Counted from the first letter of the stretch, positions 35,227-45,061 are shown. The stretch is 64,000 nucleotides of DNA from Pusillimonas sp. UBA3987 (GCA_002384935.1 DGCD01000014.1:124001-188000), one strand, 5' to 3'. The notes: generated from the sequence alone by a model not told the origin. Numbers and translations: made by a program.

Positions 35227-35889
35227 ATGAAGTTCCCAAAATGGGTTACCGACCGCGTTATTGCCCGCCAGGGAAAGCTGCACCCTTACGACCACTTCAA
35301 CCCCGAAGAAACAGCCTTTGTGGTGGTCGATCTGCAGAACTTTTTCACGCAACCGGGTTATATGGGGGAGTGCAAGGCCGCGCCCGCCACATTCCCGGCC
35401 GTGAACAAATTAGCAAAAGCGCTGCGCGATGCCGGCGGCCATGTCATCTGGGTGCAAACCTGCGCCGATAACGCCGATAGATTCTGGGTGCATTTTCACC
35501 ACGATATGCTCAAGCCGAAACTAAGCCAACGTCGTTTAAAGGAAATGTCGGTTGATCATCCCGGCTACGGGCTGGCCACCGGGCTTGATGTTGCGCCAAC
35601 CGACGTACGCGTGGTCAAGCGCTACTACAGCGCCCTGGCGCCAGGCTCATCCAACCTGTACGAAGTCCTGCAAGACCTGGGCGTAAAAAATGTACTGATT
35701 GGCGGCACCACCACGAACGTGTGCTGCGAATCGACCGCCCGCAACGCCATGATGCTGAACTATCGCAGCATCATGGTTCACGATGCGTTGTCGGCGTTTA
35801 CTTCACAAGAGCATGAGTTCGCACTGCAAGCCTGGATGCTGTATTTTGGCGACGTACTCAGTAGCGATGAAGTCATTGCCCGCCTTTAA
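35227..35889 (+). CDS. Cysteine hydrolase (isochorismatase/amidase fold)
   Basis: The 220-residue hydrolase has the expected triad: Asp in FVVVDLQNFF (about 37), Lys in RVVKRYYSAL (about 128) and Cys in TTTNVCCESTARNAM (about 163). The family includes maleamate amidase, ureidoacrylate amidase, N-carbamoylsarcosine amidase and isochorismatase. Its position at the end of an aromatic/heterocycle island suggests an amide or carbamoyl group released after ring cleavage. AAGGAGT precedes the ATG. A maleamate amidase role would link to the maleate isomerase at 61748, but this is inference. Confidence 0.88.
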   Translation: MKFPKWVTDRVIARQGKLHPYDHFNPEETAFVVVDLQNFFTQPGYMGECKAAPATFPAVNKLAKALRDAGGHVIWVQTCADNADRFWVHFHHDMLKPKLSQRRLKEMSVDHPGYGLATGLDVAPTDVRVVKRYYSALAPGSSNLYEVLQDLGVKNVLIGGTTTNVCCESTARNAMMLNYRSIMVHDALSAFTSQEHEFALQAWMLYFGDVLSSDEVIARL

Positions 35890-35905
35890 CGTGTAACACG
35901 CCAGG

Positions 35906-37735
35906 CTAGAGGGCATGGGCTTTGGGCTGCCCATAGCTTAAATATTGCCGGGTTCTTTTATCCTCGATAAACCCGGCGCTATTGAGCGCATACGGTATAA
36001 GCTCGGGCAGTTGCGGGCGGGCAATAACATACCCCTGCACGTAATCCAAACCCAGCTCTTTCAAAGTGCGCAAGGTTGCCAGGTCTTCCACCCATTCGGC
36101 AATACTGATCATATCCAGACTTTTCGCCAGCGCCACAATGGCGCGCACAATGGCAATGTCGGTTGGATGTTCGTTCATATTGCAGATAAACGTACCGTCG
36201 ATTTTCAATGCATTGGCAGGCAACTGCTTGAGATAGGCAAAGGACGTATAGCCTGCACCGAAGTCATCCAGCGCAACTTTTGCGCCCTTGTCCTGCACGC
36301 GTAAAATGAAAGCCCGCGTGCGCTCCATATCCTTTACGGCAACACTCTCGGTAATTTCAATAAGCAGTTTGCGTCCCACATGACCATAGCGATCGAAAAG
36401 CGCAAAGAACATCTCTACGAATGAGTCGTCATTCAACGACATGCCATTCAAATTGACACAAACAAACTTCGTGTTGTTGAGCCGATGTTGATTGTTATGC
36501 AACCACTGCAAAGTGGTGCTCATCACCCAGTGATCGATAAGCGGCATAATGCCGCTTTCTTCGGCGGCCGAAATGACAGTCCCCGTGGGAACCAAAACCC
36601 CTTTGTGATCATGCATCCGGAGCAGCACTTCGAAATCCAGCGAGCCAAACGGGTCGTGCAACGACATAATGGGCTGCATCACAACCGAGAAACCTGTCAC
36701 GTCCAGCCCGCTGCTGAACTTTCGCAATAAACGCAGCTCCTGACTTTGCGCCGACAGCGCCTCGGCACTATGGTGATGCACAACCACGTGATTCAGACCC
36801 GACCCGCGCGCCTCGCGCGCAGCTCGCTTGGCAACCAGCACGGCGTCATGCGCGTCTATTTGCGCAGGCTCGATCCCTACCAGCCCCATCGACGCGTTGA
36901 AACGAAAAGGCGTTGTTCCCACAAGGCACGGATTGGCGTGCAAATCATCCAGTACCGATTGGCAAAGCTTGCGCGCCTTTTCGAGCCCGACATTCACGAA
37001 GAAAATCAGGAACTCGGAACCTGTCAGCCGGCCCAATTGCCCATCTACACCCAGCGCCTGCCCGGCCCGTTCGCAAATTTGCTTCAGAACATCGTCTCCG
37101 GCCGACTTTCCGTACAGATTATTCAACGTCTTCAGGGAATTAAGCTCAAGATACCCCAGCACAAGCGCTTTACCTTCCTCAAGCCGTCGCAAGCCATCAG
37201 CCAGATGAATGTCGATGCCCTTGGGATTCAACGCGTCAGTCAGCGGATCCCGATTTGCCTGCAGACGCAGCTTGGAAATCGCATCGGCATGGCCGGTGAT
37301 ATCCTGCAAAGAGCCTTCAATGCGATCATTGTCCAGCACCGCCTTGACCAGATACGAACGGCGTGGAATATGAGGCGCCTGGCGTAAATTATGAATTTCA
37401 AGCTCGGCCTGGCCATCCGTCTCAAGCGCATTAACCAGGCGAATCCATGCCTGCCGGCCGAAATGGTTTTCCCACAAACCGTAATGAGCATTCAGCTCGG
37501 GGATATCGAGCATTTCTCGCAAGATGGGATTGGCATTGGTAAGCCGCCCCTCGAGAGACAACGAAAACATGCCAATGGGCGCCACACTGTAGACACGTTC
37601 CAGTTCAGCCTGCGAACGCAAACGGCTACGCCGTTCGGCCCAACGGGTACTGACCACCAGAACAAAAACAAGCAACGCAGACACGGCCAGTGCGAACAAC
37701 AGTTCTGAGCCTGCCAAGTTGTCAAACGCCACCAT
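35906..37735 (-). CDS. PAS-GGDEF-EAL cyclic-di-GMP signalling protein
   Basis: The 609-residue protein has one N-terminal membrane helix (LLFALAVSALLVFVLVVS), a PAS-like segment (VAPIGMFSLSLEGRLTNANP), a GGDEF domain and an EAL domain. The GGDEF site reads TGSEF, so cyclase activity is doubtful. The EAL motif is EVL, but the catalytic Glu, the NLN, EITES, DDFGAGY, LKIDG and QGY residues are kept, so phosphodiesterase activity is likely. The ATG directly follows the lysA stop with no gap, an unusual pairing that makes them co-transcribed. Confidence 0.9.
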   Translation of the reverse strand: MVAFDNLAGSELLFALAVSALLVFVLVVSTRWAERRSRLRSQAELERVYSVAPIGMFSLSLEGRLTNANPILREMLDIPELNAHYGLWENHFGRQAWIRLVNALETDGQAELEIHNLRQAPHIPRRSYLVKAVLDNDRIEGSLQDITGHADAISKLRLQANRDPLTDALNPKGIDIHLADGLRRLEEGKALVLGYLELNSLKTLNNLYGKSAGDDVLKQICERAGQALGVDGQLGRLTGSEFLIFFVNVGLEKARKLCQSVLDDLHANPCLVGTTPFRFNASMGLVGIEPAQIDAHDAVLVAKRAAREARGSGLNHVVVHHHSAEALSAQSQELRLLRKFSSGLDVTGFSVVMQPIMSLHDPFGSLDFEVLLRMHDHKGVLVPTGTVISAAEESGIMPLIDHWVMSTTLQWLHNNQHRLNNTKFVCVNLNGMSLNDDSFVEMFFALFDRYGHVGRKLLIEITESVAVKDMERTRAFILRVQDKGAKVALDDFGAGYTSFAYLKQLPANALKIDGTFICNMNEHPTDIAIVRAIVALAKSLDMISIAEWVEDLATLRTLKELGLDYVQGYVIARPQLPELIPYALNSAGFIEDKRTRQYLSYGQPKAHAL

Positions 37736-39001
37736 CTATAGCGTTCTCTCGGAGGCAAACAGGTCTGCCAGCGCCTCCCGAGGGCGCACCACATGAAATT
37801 CGGTACCGTCGACCATCACTTCTGCAGGGCGAGGCCGTGTATTGTATTGGCTCGCCATGGTAAAGGCATACGCACCGGCAGACATAATCGCCAGCAAGTC
37901 ACCTTGTTGCAACGCCAAGGAACGCGCCTTGGCAAGCCAATCACCGCTTTCGCAAATAGGCCCCACAATATCGTATGTTTGTGCCGGCGCCGACGCTGTG
38001 GGCTGTTTTACCGCTTCGACATCGTGCCAGGCATCATAAAGCGTGGGGCGCAGCAAGTCGTTCATGGCAGCGTCAACAATCGCAAAATTACGCGCCTCGG
38101 TATGCTTGAGGTATTCGACCCGGGTTAACAGAACACCGGCGTTACCTACCAGCGACCGGCCCGGCTCCAGCACAATCTGCAAATCATCCAGCTGCTCTTC
38201 GCTTAAACGGGCATACACCTTATCCAGCAACACACCCGGCGACAGCAATGTTTCGTCGGTGTAGCGGATACCTATTCCCCCGCCCAGGTCAAGGTGTTCA
38301 ATCACAATGCCCTGACGCTGTAATTGCCGCACCAGCGCCAACAATTTATCGAGCGCATCAAGATAAGGACTGACCTGGGTAATCTGCGAGCCGATATGGC
38401 AATCGAGCCCCACGACTTTCACTCCCGGCATCGCGGCTGCCCGCGCATACACGGCAGGCGCGTCCTGAATGGCAATACCAAACTTATTCTCTTTCAACCC
38501 GGTGGAAATGTAAGGGTGCGTTTTCGCATCAACGTCGGGATTCACCCGCAAAGAAACCGGCGCGACCTTGCCTGTCTGGGCGGCAACCTGCGCCAGGCGC
38601 TCAAGCTCGGGTTCAGACTCAACATTGAAGCATTTCACCCCGGCTTCCAGCGCGGCCCGCATTTCCCAGGCCTGCTTTCCCACACCGGAAAAAACAATTT
38701 TTGCCGGGTCGGCGCCAACCGCCATGACGCGGGCCAATTCGCCCCCGGATACGATATCGAAGCCTGCGCCCAGCTTGCGAAATTCATTCAACACAGCCAG
38801 ATTCGAATTGGCCTTCATGCCGAAACACACCAGCACATTGCGGCCGGTCGCCGCATCGGCATATGACTGCCATGCGTCTATCAGAGACTGACGGGAATAG
38901 ACATACAACGGGGTACCGAGTTCATCGGCAAGCAGGGTAAGCGGCACCCCCTCGGCATGCAGAATGCCTTGCTTAAAATTGAAATGAGGGGAAACAGTCA
39001 T
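37736..39001 (-). CDS. lysA: Diaminopimelate decarboxylase
   Basis: This 421-residue PLP enzyme makes lysine from meso-diaminopimelate. The cofactor lysine is in CFGMKANSNLAVL (about 61). HIGSQITQV (about 200), the glycine-rich LDLGGGIGIRY and CESGDWLAK (about 352) are also present. The usual neighbours lptM and cyaY lie upstream, as in many proteobacteria. Confidence 0.96.
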   Translation of the reverse strand: MTVSPHFNFKQGILHAEGVPLTLLADELGTPLYVYSRQSLIDAWQSYADAATGRNVLVCFGMKANSNLAVLNEFRKLGAGFDIVSGGELARVMAVGADPAKIVFSGVGKQAWEMRAALEAGVKCFNVESEPELERLAQVAAQTGKVAPVSLRVNPDVDAKTHPYISTGLKENKFGIAIQDAPAVYARAAAMPGVKVVGLDCHIGSQITQVSPYLDALDKLLALVRQLQRQGIVIEHLDLGGGIGIRYTDETLLSPGVLLDKVYARLSEEQLDDLQIVLEPGRSLVGNAGVLLTRVEYLKHTEARNFAIVDAAMNDLLRPTLYDAWHDVEAVKQPTASAPAQTYDIVGPICESGDWLAKARSLALQQGDLLAIMSAGAYAFTMASQYNTRPRPAEVMVDGTEFHVVRPREALADLFASERTL

Positions 39002-39114
39002 TCTTCAAAACGGGATGTGATGAGTCAAATAGTGTCATTTACAAGTAACAAAGCCTTGGAAAGCGCCTAATCATAGCAACGAAACAACCCGGCCACGCAA
39101 GCAAAACACAAGGG

Positions 39115-39312
39115 TTAACGCGTAGATGGCCCTTCACTCATGTTGTCGGGCGGCGCAGGTGGATTGGTAAGAGAGGCATCCGGCGGTGCAGGCGGCGGCT
39201 GGGTAAGCGGCCCTTTATAACCACAGGCTGCCACACCCCACAACAATGCAATGCTGGCTACAATGCGAGTTAACGATGTTAACGTGGGAGCCAGCTTTAA
39301 CGAAGCTCGCAT
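39115..39312 (-). CDS. lptM: Small lipoprotein, LptM/YifL-like
   Basis: This 65-residue protein has a signal peptide with a lipobox (WGVAACGYKGPL, Cys about 30) and a short Pro-rich tail. The CGxKGPL sequence right after the lipid Cys is the LptM hallmark; the E. coli protein helps LptD mature in the outer membrane. The place between cyaY and lysA matches the usual context. Confidence 0.85.
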   Translation of the reverse strand: MRASLKLAPTLTSLTRIVASIALLWGVAACGYKGPLTQPPPAPPDASLTNPPAPPDNMSEGPSTR

Positions 39313-39342
39313 GAGTCACTCCAAAAATTATAGGTAGTCATT

Positions 39343-39672
39343 ATGAACGAATCAGAATTTCTTGCACGCTGCGAAGCCATTCTTGATGGGCTTGAAAACC
39401 AGGCCGACGACTGGGTTGCGCTTTACGATCTTGATATCGACGCCAACCGCAATGGCAACGTTCTGACCCTCATTTTTAACAACGATGTCCAGGTCGTTGT
39501 TAACAGCCAGGCCCCGATGAAGGAAATGTGGGTCGCCGCACGCACGGGTGGCTTTCACTACCGCTTCGACGGCCAGAAATGGGTGGACACCCGGGGTGGG
39601 CCCGATATGGCCGAAGCGCTTTCGCAAATCTGCTCTGAAATCAGCGGCAAACCCATCAAGGTAACCGTTTAA
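39343..39672 (+). CDS. cyaY: Iron donor protein CyaY (frataxin)
   Basis: The 109-residue frataxin homologue has an acidic first helix (MNESEFLARCEAILDGLENQ) and the sheet regions GNVLTLIFNN, MWVAARTGGFHYRFDG and WVDTRGG. It binds iron and tunes the Fe-S cluster assembly machinery. It is divergent from lptM and convergent with mrcA (3-base gap). Confidence 0.95.
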   Translation: MNESEFLARCEAILDGLENQADDWVALYDLDIDANRNGNVLTLIFNNDVQVVVNSQAPMKEMWVAARTGGFHYRFDGQKWVDTRGGPDMAEALSQICSEISGKPIKVTV

Positions 39673-39675
39673 GGT

Positions 39676-42147
39676 CTAGAACTGTATGCGCGCAGGTTGC
39701 GCGCCTTGCTCCTCGTTATCGGCCCCACCGCCGGTTAATTGGTTCAGCAAGGCACCAATGCCATCGTTGCCGCCCCCGGAACCCATCGATTGCATGCCTT
39801 CGGGCAACTGCCCGTTCAACATCATTTCCTCTGGAGAAGGCAACCCTACCCGGGCCACGGCCTTGCCCGGGGGAAACTCGGCAAAATAGAACTCGCCATT
39901 TTCACGCATCAGCCCATCAGGCAACGGACCGGGTTCGGCCACCGGCATATCCTTGAGCGACTCTTTCATGTAGTCGAGCCAAATAGGCAGCGATGCACCA
40001 CCCCCGGTTTCCCGTGAGCCCAGCGAACGCGGCTGATCGAAGCCCATCCAGGCAATCCCAACCAGTTCGGGCGTGAACCCGGCAAACCAGGCATCGTGAG
40101 AGTCGTTGGTTGTGCCGGTTTTACCCGCGACATCGGCCCGGCCCAGATCACGCGCCAGACGCGCCGCCGTGCCCTGACGGGCCACACCGCGCAACATGTC
40201 ATACATCACATAGGCTGTGCGCGGATCAATCACCCTGGCAGAGGTGTCGCCGGCCACCACCGGCCGGGCCTGCATCAGGACTTTGCCTTTACTGTCGGTT
40301 ACCCGGTCGATAAGGTAAGGAGGAACCCGATAGCCTCCATTGGCAAACACAGTGTACGCCCCGGCAAGCTGTAGCGGCGTTACGCCCCCCGCACCCAGAG
40401 CCAACGGCAGCACCGCCGGATTACGGGCACGATCGAAACCGAAGCGGGTGATGTAATCTTGAGCATATTGCGGCCCAATAGCCTGCATAATTCGAACAGA
40501 AACCATATTCTTGGAGCGATAGAGCCCCTGGCGCATGGTCAGCATGGGTTCGTAACTGTTGCCGTAATTCTTGGGCTCCCAGGCACGCGACCCTGTTTGC
40601 TCCGCCGTTAAGCGAAACCGCTCATCAGACACCTGTGTTGCCGGCGTCAGGCCACGCTCAAGCGCGGCAGCGTAAATGAACGGCTTGAAAGCCGACCCGG
40701 GTTGACGCCACGCCTGGGTAACGCGATTGAAGTGTTCCTCGAAACCGAACCCTCCCACCATGGCCTGAATTGCACCATCTTGCGGCCGCAGGGCAACGAA
40801 TGCGGCCTCTACCGTGGGCATGTTCAACAATTCCCAGTATTCGCCGGTGTCGCGGATATAAACCACCGAACCGCGTGAAATTTTCTCGGACGCCTTGGCG
40901 TTTTTGATCAGGCCGCGAGCCACCACTCTCAATGCGGACTTATCGGTAATTTCCACAATTTGCTCAGGCGAGCGGGCCACCACGACCTTCTCGGGCGAGG
41001 CAGACAAGACAACCCCAACCATCAGGTCATCGCTGTCGCGATACTTTTCCTGAATCCGATCAATAACTTCGTTGAAACGCTCGGCATCATTCTCGATGCC
41101 CTCGGGCAAATCGAGGGTTTCCGCCGGGCCGGGGTAATGCGCCCGGCGGGTGTAGTCAAGCACCCCGGCGCGCACTGCATCATAGGCAGCCTGCTGCTCT
41201 TTCGAGTCAACCGTCGTATACACATTCAAACCACGCGAATACACATCGTCCTGGTATACGGTAAACAACAGGCGACGCGCCAGTTCAGCCACATATTCGG
41301 CATGAATCGCATAGCCACCCATTGGCGTGCCGGGCGCCGATTTGAGCACAATGGGCTGGTTGATGGCGTCCTGATACTCCTGCTCGGTGATATAGCCCAG
41401 CGACAGCATGCGGTTCAGTACATATCTTTGACGGTCTTTCGCACGCGGCATGCTGTAAAGCGGGTTCAAACGGGACGGCGCTTTCGGAATACCTGCCAGC
41501 ATTGACGCTTCCGCCAATGTGATGTCTTGCAACTGCTTGCCAAAATAAGTACGTGCAGCAGCGGCGAACCCGTAAGAGCGATGCCCCAGATAGATCTGGT
41601 TCATGTACAGGTCGAGAATTTCGTTTTTGGTCAGCGTGGCTTCGATTTTGAAGGTCAGCAATAATTCGTAGAATTTGCGGGTATAGGTTTTATCCGACGA
41701 TAAATAGAAATTGCGGGCAACCTGCATGGTAATGGTGCTGGCCCCCTGCGATTTCGACATATTCGAGATATTGGCCACAACCGCGCGCGCCACACCCATC
41801 CAGTCGATACCACTGTGCTGATAGAAGCGATCGTCTTCCGCCGCCAGAATCGCCGACTTCATGACATCGGGCACTTCATCGAAGCGCAACACATTGCGGC
41901 GCTCCTCACCGAATTCGCCGATAAGCACGTTATCCGCCGTGTAAATACGCAACGGTATTCGCGGCTTGTAGTCGATCATGGCGCTTAAGTCGGGCAGGTT
42001 CGGCCACGCAAGCGCCAGGGCCAACGACCCCAGCAACGCCCCGCACAGGCCAAGCCCAGCCACAAAGACCGCGCTTTTGATAAAGAAACGCCGCAACCAA
42101 TGGTTTGGCGGGTTCGACGCTTTGGAGGAATTTTTTGATGAGCTCAT
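39676..42147 (-). CDS. mrcA: Penicillin-binding protein 1A (bifunctional)
   Basis: This 823-residue peptidoglycan synthase has an N-terminal membrane anchor, then a glycosyltransferase domain (EDDRFYQHSGIDWMGVARA near 106 with the catalytic Glu) and an OB-type insert. The transpeptidase motifs are PGSAFKPF (active Ser about 485), SKNM and AGKTGTTND (about 684). The Gly/Gln-rich tail is low complexity. It is divergent from aroK. Confidence 0.96.
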   Translation of the reverse strand: MSSSKNSSKASNPPNHWLRRFFIKSAVFVAGLGLCGALLGSLALALAWPNLPDLSAMIDYKPRIPLRIYTADNVLIGEFGEERRNVLRFDEVPDVMKSAILAAEDDRFYQHSGIDWMGVARAVVANISNMSKSQGASTITMQVARNFYLSSDKTYTRKFYELLLTFKIEATLTKNEILDLYMNQIYLGHRSYGFAAAARTYFGKQLQDITLAEASMLAGIPKAPSRLNPLYSMPRAKDRQRYVLNRMLSLGYITEQEYQDAINQPIVLKSAPGTPMGGYAIHAEYVAELARRLLFTVYQDDVYSRGLNVYTTVDSKEQQAAYDAVRAGVLDYTRRAHYPGPAETLDLPEGIENDAERFNEVIDRIQEKYRDSDDLMVGVVLSASPEKVVVARSPEQIVEITDKSALRVVARGLIKNAKASEKISRGSVVYIRDTGEYWELLNMPTVEAAFVALRPQDGAIQAMVGGFGFEEHFNRVTQAWRQPGSAFKPFIYAAALERGLTPATQVSDERFRLTAEQTGSRAWEPKNYGNSYEPMLTMRQGLYRSKNMVSVRIMQAIGPQYAQDYITRFGFDRARNPAVLPLALGAGGVTPLQLAGAYTVFANGGYRVPPYLIDRVTDSKGKVLMQARPVVAGDTSARVIDPRTAYVMYDMLRGVARQGTAARLARDLGRADVAGKTGTTNDSHDAWFAGFTPELVGIAWMGFDQPRSLGSRETGGGASLPIWLDYMKESLKDMPVAEPGPLPDGLMRENGEFYFAEFPPGKAVARVGLPSPEEMMLNGQLPEGMQSMGSGGGNDGIGALLNQLTGGGADNEEQGAQPARIQF

Positions 42148-42262
42148 TACCGGCGATTTTAAGTCTAAGTTGAATCAGACTATGATTTGCGCATTAAGTT
42201 TATGTAACAGTTTAATGCAGCACAGCATCCAATTGGGGTTGGGCTAGTGGGATAATACTAGA

Positions 42263-42850
42263 ATGAATGACACTTCACGTTCTGGCAATACAAGTATCGC
42301 CAACCCGTCGCTACCATACGACACCCCCATTTTCCTGGTGGGGATGATGGGTGCAGGAAAAACCACCATCGGCAGGGCGTTGGCCCGCGCACTTGGGCGC
42401 GAGTTTATCGACCTTGACCTTGTCATTGAAGCACGCTGCGGCGTTCCTGTTTCCCATATTTTTGAGGTTGAAGGCGAGGCGGGTTTCCGCAAGCGCGAAA
42501 CAACCATGCTGGAGGAATACGCCACACAACGCAACCTGGTGCTGGCAACCGGTGGTGGCGCGGTACTGGCACCAGAAAACCGCGACATTCTAAAAAAGCG
42601 CGGCATTGTCATTTACCTGCGCGCTCGCGAAGATGAATTGTACCGCCGTATTGCCAAAGACCGGAATCGCCCCCTTATTCAAACCAGAAACCCGCGCGCG
42701 CGCCTGAACGAACTGCTTACCCTGCGCACCCCCCTTTACAATGAGGTTGCGCATTTAATCTTCGACACCGGCAGCATGCCTATTGCCCAAGCGGTGCAAT
42801 CCCTGGTTCAACTTTTGCAAACCTACACTCATGACCACTGTTCAAGTTAA
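42263..42850 (+). CDS. aroK: Shikimate kinase
   Basis: The 195-residue kinase phosphorylates shikimate in chorismate synthesis. The P-loop is GMMGAGKTTIGRAL (about 29-42), DLDLVIEARCG carries the metal and substrate residues, GGGAVL lies near 95, and the lid arginine is in DRNRPLI. The first 22 residues are an unconserved extension. No Shine-Dalgarno sequence is seen before the ATG. A GATAAT 12 bases before the ATG hints at a leaderless or very short leader, without a good -35. It overlaps aroB by 20 bases. Confidence 0.95.
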   Translation: MNDTSRSGNTSIANPSLPYDTPIFLVGMMGAGKTTIGRALARALGREFIDLDLVIEARCGVPVSHIFEVEGEAGFRKRETTMLEEYATQRNLVLATGGGAVLAPENRDILKKRGIVIYLRAREDELYRRIAKDRNRPLIQTRNPRARLNELLTLRTPLYNEVAHLIFDTGSMPIAQAVQSLVQLLQTYTHDHCSS

Positions 42851-43916
42851 TACACCCGGCGGGCGCTACCCGATTCACATCGGTGCAGGCCGGCTGCAAA
42901 AACTGCAGGAAAGCGTGCCCGACAACGTCACCGCCATCGCCATTATTACCAACCCCACGGTGGGTTCGCTGTATCTGAGAGACGCGCGCGAATCGCTTGA
43001 GCGCACAGGCAAGCACATTATTGAAATCACCTTGCCCGACGGCGAAGCACACAAGAACTGGGAAACACTGCAACACATCTTCGACGCGCTGCTGGAAAAC
43101 CGCTTCGACCGAAAATGTTTGCTGGTGGCACTGGGCGGCGGGGTGATCGGCGATATGGTGGGCTTTGCCGCTGCCTGCTATATGCGCGGCGTGCGTTTTC
43201 TTCAGGTGCCCACCACCCTGTTGGCCCAGGTAGACTCCTCGGTTGGCGGCAAAACCGGCATCAACCATCCGCTGGGCAAAAACATGATTGGCGCGTTCTA
43301 CCAGCCGGTCGCCGTTGAAATCGACACCAACGTACTGCATACGCTGCCCGAACGGGAAATCGCGGCAGGGCTGGCCGAAGTCATCAAATACGGCCTTATT
43401 GCCGACGCCGCTTTCTTTTGTTGGTGCGAAAATCAGGTCAACGCGCTGAAGGCACTTGATGAAGAAAAAATTTCATATGCAATCCAACGCTCATGCGAAT
43501 GCAAAGCCCACGTAGTGGGTGAAGACGAACGCGAATCCGGCTTGCGCGCCATTTTAAACTTTGGACACACTTTCGGTCATGCCATTGAAGCCGGCCTGGG
43601 CTATGGTGATTGGTTGCACGGAGAGGCGGTTGGCTGCGGCATGACTCAGGCAGCAGAACTGTCGGCCCATACTGTCGGGCTTGATACGGCATCGGTAAAG
43701 CGCATCCGCAACCTCGTTCACGCCATCGGTTGCCCGATTACCCCGCCCAATCTGGGAACAGAACGATGGATCGAACTGATGCAGGTCGACAAAAAGACAG
43801 AAGGCGGGCAGATTCGCTTTGTCTTGCTGCCTGAAATCGGTAAAGCCGTTGTGCAGGCAGCCCCCTTGAACGTGGTGCGCGATGTTTTGCACAAAACCGC
43901 CGTACCGGCCCTTTAG
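42831..43916 (+). CDS. aroB: 3-dehydroquinate synthase
   Basis: The 361-residue enzyme cyclises DAHP in the shikimate pathway. LPDGEAHKN (about 65), GGGVIGDMVGFAAACYMRG (about 101) and the zinc-site residues of GHTFGHAIE (about 245) and HGEAVGCGM (about 262) are present. The start at 42831 (MTTVQVNTPGG) lies inside the 3' end of aroK. A longer open frame upstream is only aroK sequence in another frame. Confidence 0.95.
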   Translation: MTTVQVNTPGGRYPIHIGAGRLQKLQESVPDNVTAIAIITNPTVGSLYLRDARESLERTGKHIIEITLPDGEAHKNWETLQHIFDALLENRFDRKCLLVALGGGVIGDMVGFAAACYMRGVRFLQVPTTLLAQVDSSVGGKTGINHPLGKNMIGAFYQPVAVEIDTNVLHTLPEREIAAGLAEVIKYGLIADAAFFCWCENQVNALKALDEEKISYAIQRSCECKAHVVGEDERESGLRAILNFGHTFGHAIEAGLGYGDWLHGEAVGCGMTQAAELSAHTVGLDTASVKRIRNLVHAIGCPITPPNLGTERWIELMQVDKKTEGGQIRFVLLPEIGKAVVQAAPLNVVRDVLHKTAVPAL

Positions 43917-43924
43917 GAGACTGC

Positions 43925-45061
43925 ATGTCGGGCTTGGCCCCCTACGCCGCCGCACCGGAACAATCACGCGGCCGCCGTCACGACGAAGCCCCACCAACGG
44001 GGCGCAGCGAGTTTCAACGTGATCGCGACCGCATTATTCACTGCAATGCCTTTCGCTTGCTCGAGTACAAGACCCAGGTTTTCATCAACCATGAGGGTGA
44101 TTTGTTCCGTACGCGACTCACACACAGTATCGAGGTAGCGCAGATTGCGCGCAGCCTGGCACGCAACCTGGGGTTGCATGAAGATTTAATCGAAGCCATT
44201 TCATTGGCCCATGATCTGGGTCATACGCCCTTCGGGCACGCCGGGCAAGACGAACTGAATGCCTGCATGCACGAGTTTGCCCCTGAGGCCGGCGGCTTTG
44301 AGCACAACCTGCAAAGTCTGCGTGTCGTTGACGAACTGGAAGAGCGCTATGCCGCATTCAACGGATTGAATCTTTGCTTTGAAACACGTGAAGGCATCCT
44401 GAAGCATTGTTCTGCACGAGCGGCCCGTGAACTGGGCGAAATAGGGGCGCGTTTCCTGCTCAAACGCCAACCCACATTAGAAGCGCAAATTGCGAACCTG
44501 GCCGACGAAATTGCCTACAACAACCACGATATTGACGATGGATTGCGTTCCGGACTTATTTCCATTGAACAACTGCAGATGCTGGAAATTTTTGCCACCC
44601 ATTACGCACAGGTCATGAGCAAATACCCCAACCTGGAACGGCGCCGTGCCATTGCGGAAACCATTCGCGCCATGATCAACACCCTGATCATCGACTTGAC
44701 GCAAACGACGCAGCAGAACATTCAAAAGCACCAGCCCCAAAGCCCCGACGATGTGCGCCAATGCCCGTCCCTGGCTGCCTTTTCCCTGCCTATGCGGGCG
44801 CAGGCCGATGCGCTCAAACGCTTTTTGCTTGAAAACCTGTATCGGCACCATCGCGTTATCCGCATGACCACCAAAGCACGCCGGATTGTGCGTGAACTTT
44901 TCATTGCCTACCGGAACGAGCCCCGTTTGCTGTCGACCGAATACCGACGCACCGACCCAACCGCCCAGGCCCGCGCCATTGCCGATTACATTGCCGGCAT
45001 GACGGACCGCTTTGCCATCAAAGAGCACCGCGAGTTATTTCAAATGGGCAGCGACCTGTAG
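43925..45061 (+). CDS. dgt: dGTP triphosphohydrolase-like HD protein
   Basis: The 378-residue HD-domain protein has THSIEVAQIARSLARNLG (first His about 62) and AHDLGHTPFGHAGQDEL (HD about 99), then the TREGILKH and DEIAYNNHDIDDGLR stretches of the dGTPase family. It would cut dGTP, or other dNTPs, to the nucleoside and tripolyphosphate. AGGAGA precedes the ATG, and it follows aroB after 8 bases in the same operon. Confidence 0.92.
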   Translation: MSGLAPYAAAPEQSRGRRHDEAPPTGRSEFQRDRDRIIHCNAFRLLEYKTQVFINHEGDLFRTRLTHSIEVAQIARSLARNLGLHEDLIEAISLAHDLGHTPFGHAGQDELNACMHEFAPEAGGFEHNLQSLRVVDELEERYAAFNGLNLCFETREGILKHCSARAARELGEIGARFLLKRQPTLEAQIANLADEIAYNNHDIDDGLRSGLISIEQLQMLEIFATHYAQVMSKYPNLERRRAIAETIRAMINTLIIDLTQTTQQNIQKHQPQSPDDVRQCPSLAAFSLPMRAQADALKRFLLENLYRHHRVIRMTTKARRIVRELFIAYRNEPRLLSTEYRRTDPTAQARAIADYIAGMTDRFAIKEHRELFQMGSDL

